Of a stretch of DNA of 36,900 nucleotides, positions 33,665 to 36,900 are shown in pieces (position 1 is the first letter of the stretch; each line of letters starts with the position of its first letter). The position numbers were made by a program, and so were the translations under genes. Source of the stretch: Candidatus Bacteroides merdavium (GTDB taxonomy: Bacteria; Bacteroidota; Bacteroidia; Bacteroidales; Bacteroidaceae). Under the pieces are notes generated by a model, which worked only from the letters and a program-made list of their open reading frames with translations, made no database searches and was not told where the DNA came from. The stretch lies in the NCBI GenBank assembly GCA_019116805.1, contig DXAV01000049.1:1-36900 (forward strand), in the 5' to 3' direction.

Positions 33665-35410
33665 TTACCAGAAATAGGCATAGAACAGGGCACAAAGGAG
33701 CACAACACCCAGCGAAGCAATGACATCCCATTTGTTCCAGCTGTCCCGAATGAGCTGCTTGTAACTGCCGGTGAAGGTGATGGCCTCAATTTGCTGTGCA
33801 GATGGCTTCGGTGTGAAGCAGGATACAACTGCCATCATGACTATCAGGAAGACAAGCAGCCAAACCTCGAAGACGAGCCAGTTTGTCTGCCAGAACCAGG
33901 TGGTATATTCCCAAAAGGCACCATCCATTACAGCTTTGCCTGAATCGGTGATGACATTGGTAAGCAGACGTACCATACCGATAAGAAAACCGCCGATGAG
34001 TCCCCATTCGCCAGCCTTCGGAGTGATTCGTTTCGAGAAAATACCCAGCGTAAAGACAGCAACCATGGCAGGAGCGATTAATGACTGGATGTCCTGCAAG
34101 TATGAATAGAGATTACCCATATTCATCATGATAGGCATCCAGGCCAAACCCAGCAATACGACTACCACCGTAGCAATACGACCTACCAACACATAATGAC
34201 TTTCGCTCATGCCTTTCTTCATAGGTTTGTAAAAGTCTTCTGTAAACAGCGTAGCACAACTGTTGAAGAAGGCTGCCAACGATGCAACGAGGGCACAGAT
34301 GAAGCCGATAGTCACAATACCTTTGACTCCTGCTGGCAGAATGTTCTTCACCATCATGGCGAAAGCGCCGTCGGTGTCGTGGGTGTTGGTTATATCCATC
34401 ACAATGCCGCTACCTGTTTTCTGGGCAAGTGCATAAGCCACCATACCCGGAATCAAAAACATAAACACGGGCAACAATTTGAAATAACCGGCGGCAATGG
34501 ATCCGCGACGGGCACGCTTCATTACAACATCATCAGATTCACCCTTCTGCTGTCCAAGCACACGTTGTACGATGTGCTGGTCGGTACACCAATACCAGAA
34601 ACCGATGATAGAGGCACCCAAAAATACTACATAACCAGGAAATTGCGGATACATGGGATCGGCAGGATCAGTGTGGAACATGTGAGTCGTACCAAATCCA
34701 TCGTGTGCGGCATTACATACAGCCATCATCTGTGACCAGCCTTCGCTGATACTACCGTCGCCCAGCATGTTCAAGCCCAGGAACAATACTAAGAAAGAAC
34801 CAATGATAAGAATTGGGGTCTGAATGGCAGACAAAGTCATCACTCCCTTCATACCGCCGAACACTGTGAACACGGCAGTAACGGCAATCAGACCGATAGC
34901 GCCATACCAGAATGGCAGGCCAAGCAAGTATTCAAAGAAAATGCCACCAGTGAAAGCTGTGACAGAGACCTTGGTCAGCACATAAGCAATCAAGGTGATG
35001 ATGGATAACCATGAACCCGTACGTTGGGTATAACGGAATTTCAAGAAATCGGGCATGGTGATAATCTTGCCCATTTTGTTGTTCAGCAATTGATAGAAGG
35101 GAACAAACAGCCATCCCAAAATCAGGATCATCCATCCCTGCATTTCCCAGTGGGCCATACCTACACCGTCTTTGGCACCTGTTCCAGCAAGACCAACCAA
35201 GTGTTCAGAACCGATATTGGCAGCAAAGATAGCTGCACCAATGATGTACCAGGGCTCACCCTTTCCAAACAAATAGTCCTGACTGTCGGCTCCTTTCATT
35301 TTCTCTTTGTCTTTCTTGATAGCACGACATATCGCCCAGGCAATGGCTACGACTCCGACAGCAAGTACCGCCCAATCCAGCCAGATAAATTCATTTGTAT
35401 TCCAATTCAT
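33665..35410 (-). CDS. araP: Sodium/sugar symporter (SSS family), probable arabinose importer
   Basis: The 581-residue protein has about 14 transmembrane segments and SSS-family motifs: IIGAAIFAANIGSEHLVGLAG near the start, KFRYTQRTGSWLS, and FWYWCTDQHIVQRVLGQ in the middle. IGSEHLVG and WCTDQ match the SGLT-like glucose/galactose branch. It would bring arabinose across the inner membrane with sodium. It lies second in the ara operon between the secreted epimerase and AraR. Arabinose as substrate is inferred from context. Confidence 0.92.
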   Translation of the reverse strand: MNWNTNEFIWLDWAVLAVGVVAIAWAICRAIKKDKEKMKGADSQDYLFGKGEPWYIIGAAIFAANIGSEHLVGLAGTGAKDGVGMAHWEMQGWMILILGWLFVPFYQLLNNKMGKIITMPDFLKFRYTQRTGSWLSIITLIAYVLTKVSVTAFTGGIFFEYLLGLPFWYGAIGLIAVTAVFTVFGGMKGVMTLSAIQTPILIIGSFLVLFLGLNMLGDGSISEGWSQMMAVCNAAHDGFGTTHMFHTDPADPMYPQFPGYVVFLGASIIGFWYWCTDQHIVQRVLGQQKGESDDVVMKRARRGSIAAGYFKLLPVFMFLIPGMVAYALAQKTGSGIVMDITNTHDTDGAFAMMVKNILPAGVKGIVTIGFICALVASLAAFFNSCATLFTEDFYKPMKKGMSESHYVLVGRIATVVVVLLGLAWMPIMMNMGNLYSYLQDIQSLIAPAMVAVFTLGIFSKRITPKAGEWGLIGGFLIGMVRLLTNVITDSGKAVMDGAFWEYTTWFWQTNWLVFEVWLLVFLIVMMAVVSCFTPKPSAQQIEAITFTGSYKQLIRDSWNKWDVIASLGVVLLCALFYAYFW

Positions 35411-35448
35411 AAGTCTTCTATGTTTTTTAATTAGTATTATCTTTAAGA

Positions 35449-36585
35449 TTATTTCTCAACACTAAATTTGAAGATACATTCGCTGTTATAGGTTTGTCCC
35501 GGTTCCAATATTACAGAAGGCCATTCAGGCTTATTGGGACTATCGGGATAATGTTGTGTTTCCAGACACACAGAGGCACGCTGATTGTAAACAATACCTT
35601 TCTTTCCTTTCACCGTACCGTCCAAGAAGTTTCCTGTATATACCTGAATACCTGGTTCATTTGTGTAAACCTCCAGTACAATACCTGTTTCAGGCGAACT
35701 CAGACGGGCAGCCACCTTTGTCAAGTCACCTTTGGTATTCAGTACCCAGTTATGATCGTAACCATTACCATTCTTCAACTGAACGAAATCATATTTGTCG
35801 ATGTCCTGTCCTATGACCTTAGGAGTAGTAAAATCCATCGGAGTGTCTTTTACTGGAAGGATTTCTCCAGTTGTCATAAATGTACTGTCAACCGGCGTAT
35901 AATAGTCGGCATTCACATACAAGACATGATCTGTCGCCGATTGGGAAGGATCACCCGACAGATTGAAATAGGAGTGGTTGGTCATGTTGATGACCGTCTT
36001 CTTGTCGGTTGTAGCTGTATATTTAATGTCAATGGCATTGTCTTCCGTCAGTTTGTACACAACTTTTGCTGTTACATTACCAGGAAAGTTTTCGTCACCA
36101 TCAGGAGAAATATGAGTCAGTTCCAGAGTTGTGCCATCAATCTGTTTGGCATCATACACTTGATATTGCCATCCCTTGGGACCTCCATGCAAGCAGTGTC
36201 CAAAGTTGTTTTGCGGCAATTGAATTGTATCACCGTCCAAAACCAGACGTCCTTGATTGATACGGTTGGCATAACGTCCAATGGAAGCACCAAAATCACT
36301 GGGAATATTGATATAGTCGGCAATACTGTCAAAACCTAAAACCACATCTTTCATTTCACCGTTTTTGTCCGGCACCATAACAGAGACGATACGTCCTCCG
36401 AAGTTTGTCACACAAACTTCCATTCCGTTTCCGTTTTTCAGTTTATACAAACTTGTCTGCGCATTATTTACTGTAGCCAAATAAGCTTCAGGATTTAATC
36501 CCGACAACGTCAGATTGGGTTTCTGAACACAAGAAGCTGAAAACAAGAGTATTGCAGCTCCAACAAATAAGAAATGCTTTTTCAT
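35449..36585 (-). CDS. araM: Secreted aldose 1-epimerase (mutarotase) lipoprotein
   Basis: The ATG at 36585 gives 378 residues beginning with a lipoprotein signal (MKKHFLFVGAAILLFSASC, lipid anchor at Cys19); the longer ORF would use a TTG at 36597. The mutarotase fold is shown by GFDSIADYI, GASIGRYANRI, HCLHGGPKGW with its catalytic-region His, and MTNHSYFNLSGDP with the second active-site His. It interconverts anomers of aldoses, probably in the periplasm, ahead of transport by the neighbouring symporter. It is first in the ara operon, the position known for the araM gene of Bacteroides ara operons. Substrate preference cannot be read from sequence. Confidence 0.9.
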   Translation of the reverse strand: MKKHFLFVGAAILLFSASCVQKPNLTLSGLNPEAYLATVNNAQTSLYKLKNGNGMEVCVTNFGGRIVSVMVPDKNGEMKDVVLGFDSIADYINIPSDFGASIGRYANRINQGRLVLDGDTIQLPQNNFGHCLHGGPKGWQYQVYDAKQIDGTTLELTHISPDGDENFPGNVTAKVVYKLTEDNAIDIKYTATTDKKTVINMTNHSYFNLSGDPSQSATDHVLYVNADYYTPVDSTFMTTGEILPVKDTPMDFTTPKVIGQDIDKYDFVQLKNGNGYDHNWVLNTKGDLTKVAARLSSPETGIVLEVYTNEPGIQVYTGNFLDGTVKGKKGIVYNQRASVCLETQHYPDSPNKPEWPSVILEPGQTYNSECIFKFSVEK

Positions 36586-36618
36586 AATAATAGTCAATGT
36601 TTGAACCTGTTTTATTTT

Positions 36619-36637
36619 AAGTGTAAAAATAACACTT
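36619..36637 (-). promoter_or_regulatory. Candidate AraR operator
   Basis: AAGTGT and ACACTT half-sites are separated by seven A+T bases, forming a 19-bp palindrome 34 bases before the ATG of the first ara gene. It is the only strong palindrome in the leader. Binding by AraR is inferred from position and symmetry. Confidence 0.6.
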
Positions 36638-36766
36638 TATTTTCATCCAGCAACTATCCTTTGATATGTTTGACAACATGAAAGAGCAAAATAAGAATAG
36701 TGAAACAAACGTTAACAAGTCTTGCAACATCTTCAATAAAGCGTCCAGAAATACACTTTAAACGTT

Positions 36767-36807
36767 CAAAATTATATAATCAATGAAAAAAAACTTATGC
36801 AAAAGTA
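36767..36807 (-). promoter_or_regulatory. Candidate promoters of the ara operon
   Basis: Two minus-strand -7 boxes are present: TACTTTTG (36807-36800) and TAATTTTG (36774-36767). Neither has a -33 TTTG at the ideal 19-20 bases. They would give leaders of about 180-210 bases containing the palindrome. Bases 36808-36900 hold no other feature I can support. Confidence 0.35.
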
Positions 36808-36900
36808 CACCTCATGACGAATTGTTTTTAATTTTGCATGGCAAGTAGAAAAAAGGATGGTTTTTCCTCCTTATTTTTCCATAAATGACCGATTGCATAC

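Noticed and set aside
36838..36900. Possible terminator near the right edge
   Set aside because: The only pairing is about five base pairs with A+T-rich flanks; too weak to call, and the next gene is outside the window.

Overview
The window looks like chromosomal DNA of a gut member of the Bacteroidales (Bacteroides, Phocaeicola or a close relative). The pointers are many start-proximal TAnnTTTG promoter elements (three with a good -33 partner 20 bases away), a serine palmitoyltransferase gene, a Wzi-type capsule protein, an HU/SPOR membrane protein, and an arabinose operon controlled by a Nudix-type AraR. No tRNA, rRNA, CRISPR array, insertion sequence or phage gene was seen. All family assignments come from reading motifs; no database search was run.

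Layout. 1-6.2 kb: 3' end of a TolB-like beta-propeller gene, a DEAD-box RNA helicase, a Wzi-like/rfbC surface polysaccharide pair on the minus strand, then an HU-like/SPOR membrane protein and a zinc-ribbon/FHA protein on plus. 6.3-8.3 kb: a coiled-coil zinc-ribbon protein and a Nif3-family metalloprotein (minus). 8.5-11 kb: a DUF2148 iron-sulfur protein translationally coupled to agmatine deiminase, then N-carbamoylputrescine amidase, a route from agmatine to putrescine. 11-14.3 kb: GtrA-like protein, aspartyl-tRNA synthetase and a lipid kinase (minus), divergent from spt at 14.5 kb.

15.8-27.2 kb is a corrinoid region. Three consecutive plus-strand genes encode six corrin-ring activities as three two-domain fusions (CbiE-CbiT, CbiG-CobM, CobK-CbiD); cobI/cbiL lies alone at 26.5 kb. 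Between them on the minus strand is an operon for a BtuF-like binding lipoprotein, a BtuC-like permease, a BtuD-like ATPase with an unexplained C-terminal extension, and a MATE exporter. CobJ/CbiH, CbiC/CobH and the cobaltochelatase are not in the window. No cobalamin riboswitch was recognised. The divergent gap of about 1 kb between btuF and cobI holds a five-copy 22-bp tandem repeat, a perfect 17-bp palindrome, a spaced inverted repeat and one doubtful ORF.

27.3-36.6 kb is an arabinose regulon on the minus strand, transcribed in the order secreted aldose epimerase (araM-like), sodium/sugar symporter, Nudix regulator AraR, araD, araA, araB and a GH51 arabinofuranosidase. A 19-bp palindrome just upstream is a good AraR operator candidate. 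Related imperfect hairpins flank the arabinofuranosidase gene. The 22-27 kb section looks visibly richer in G+C than its flanks.
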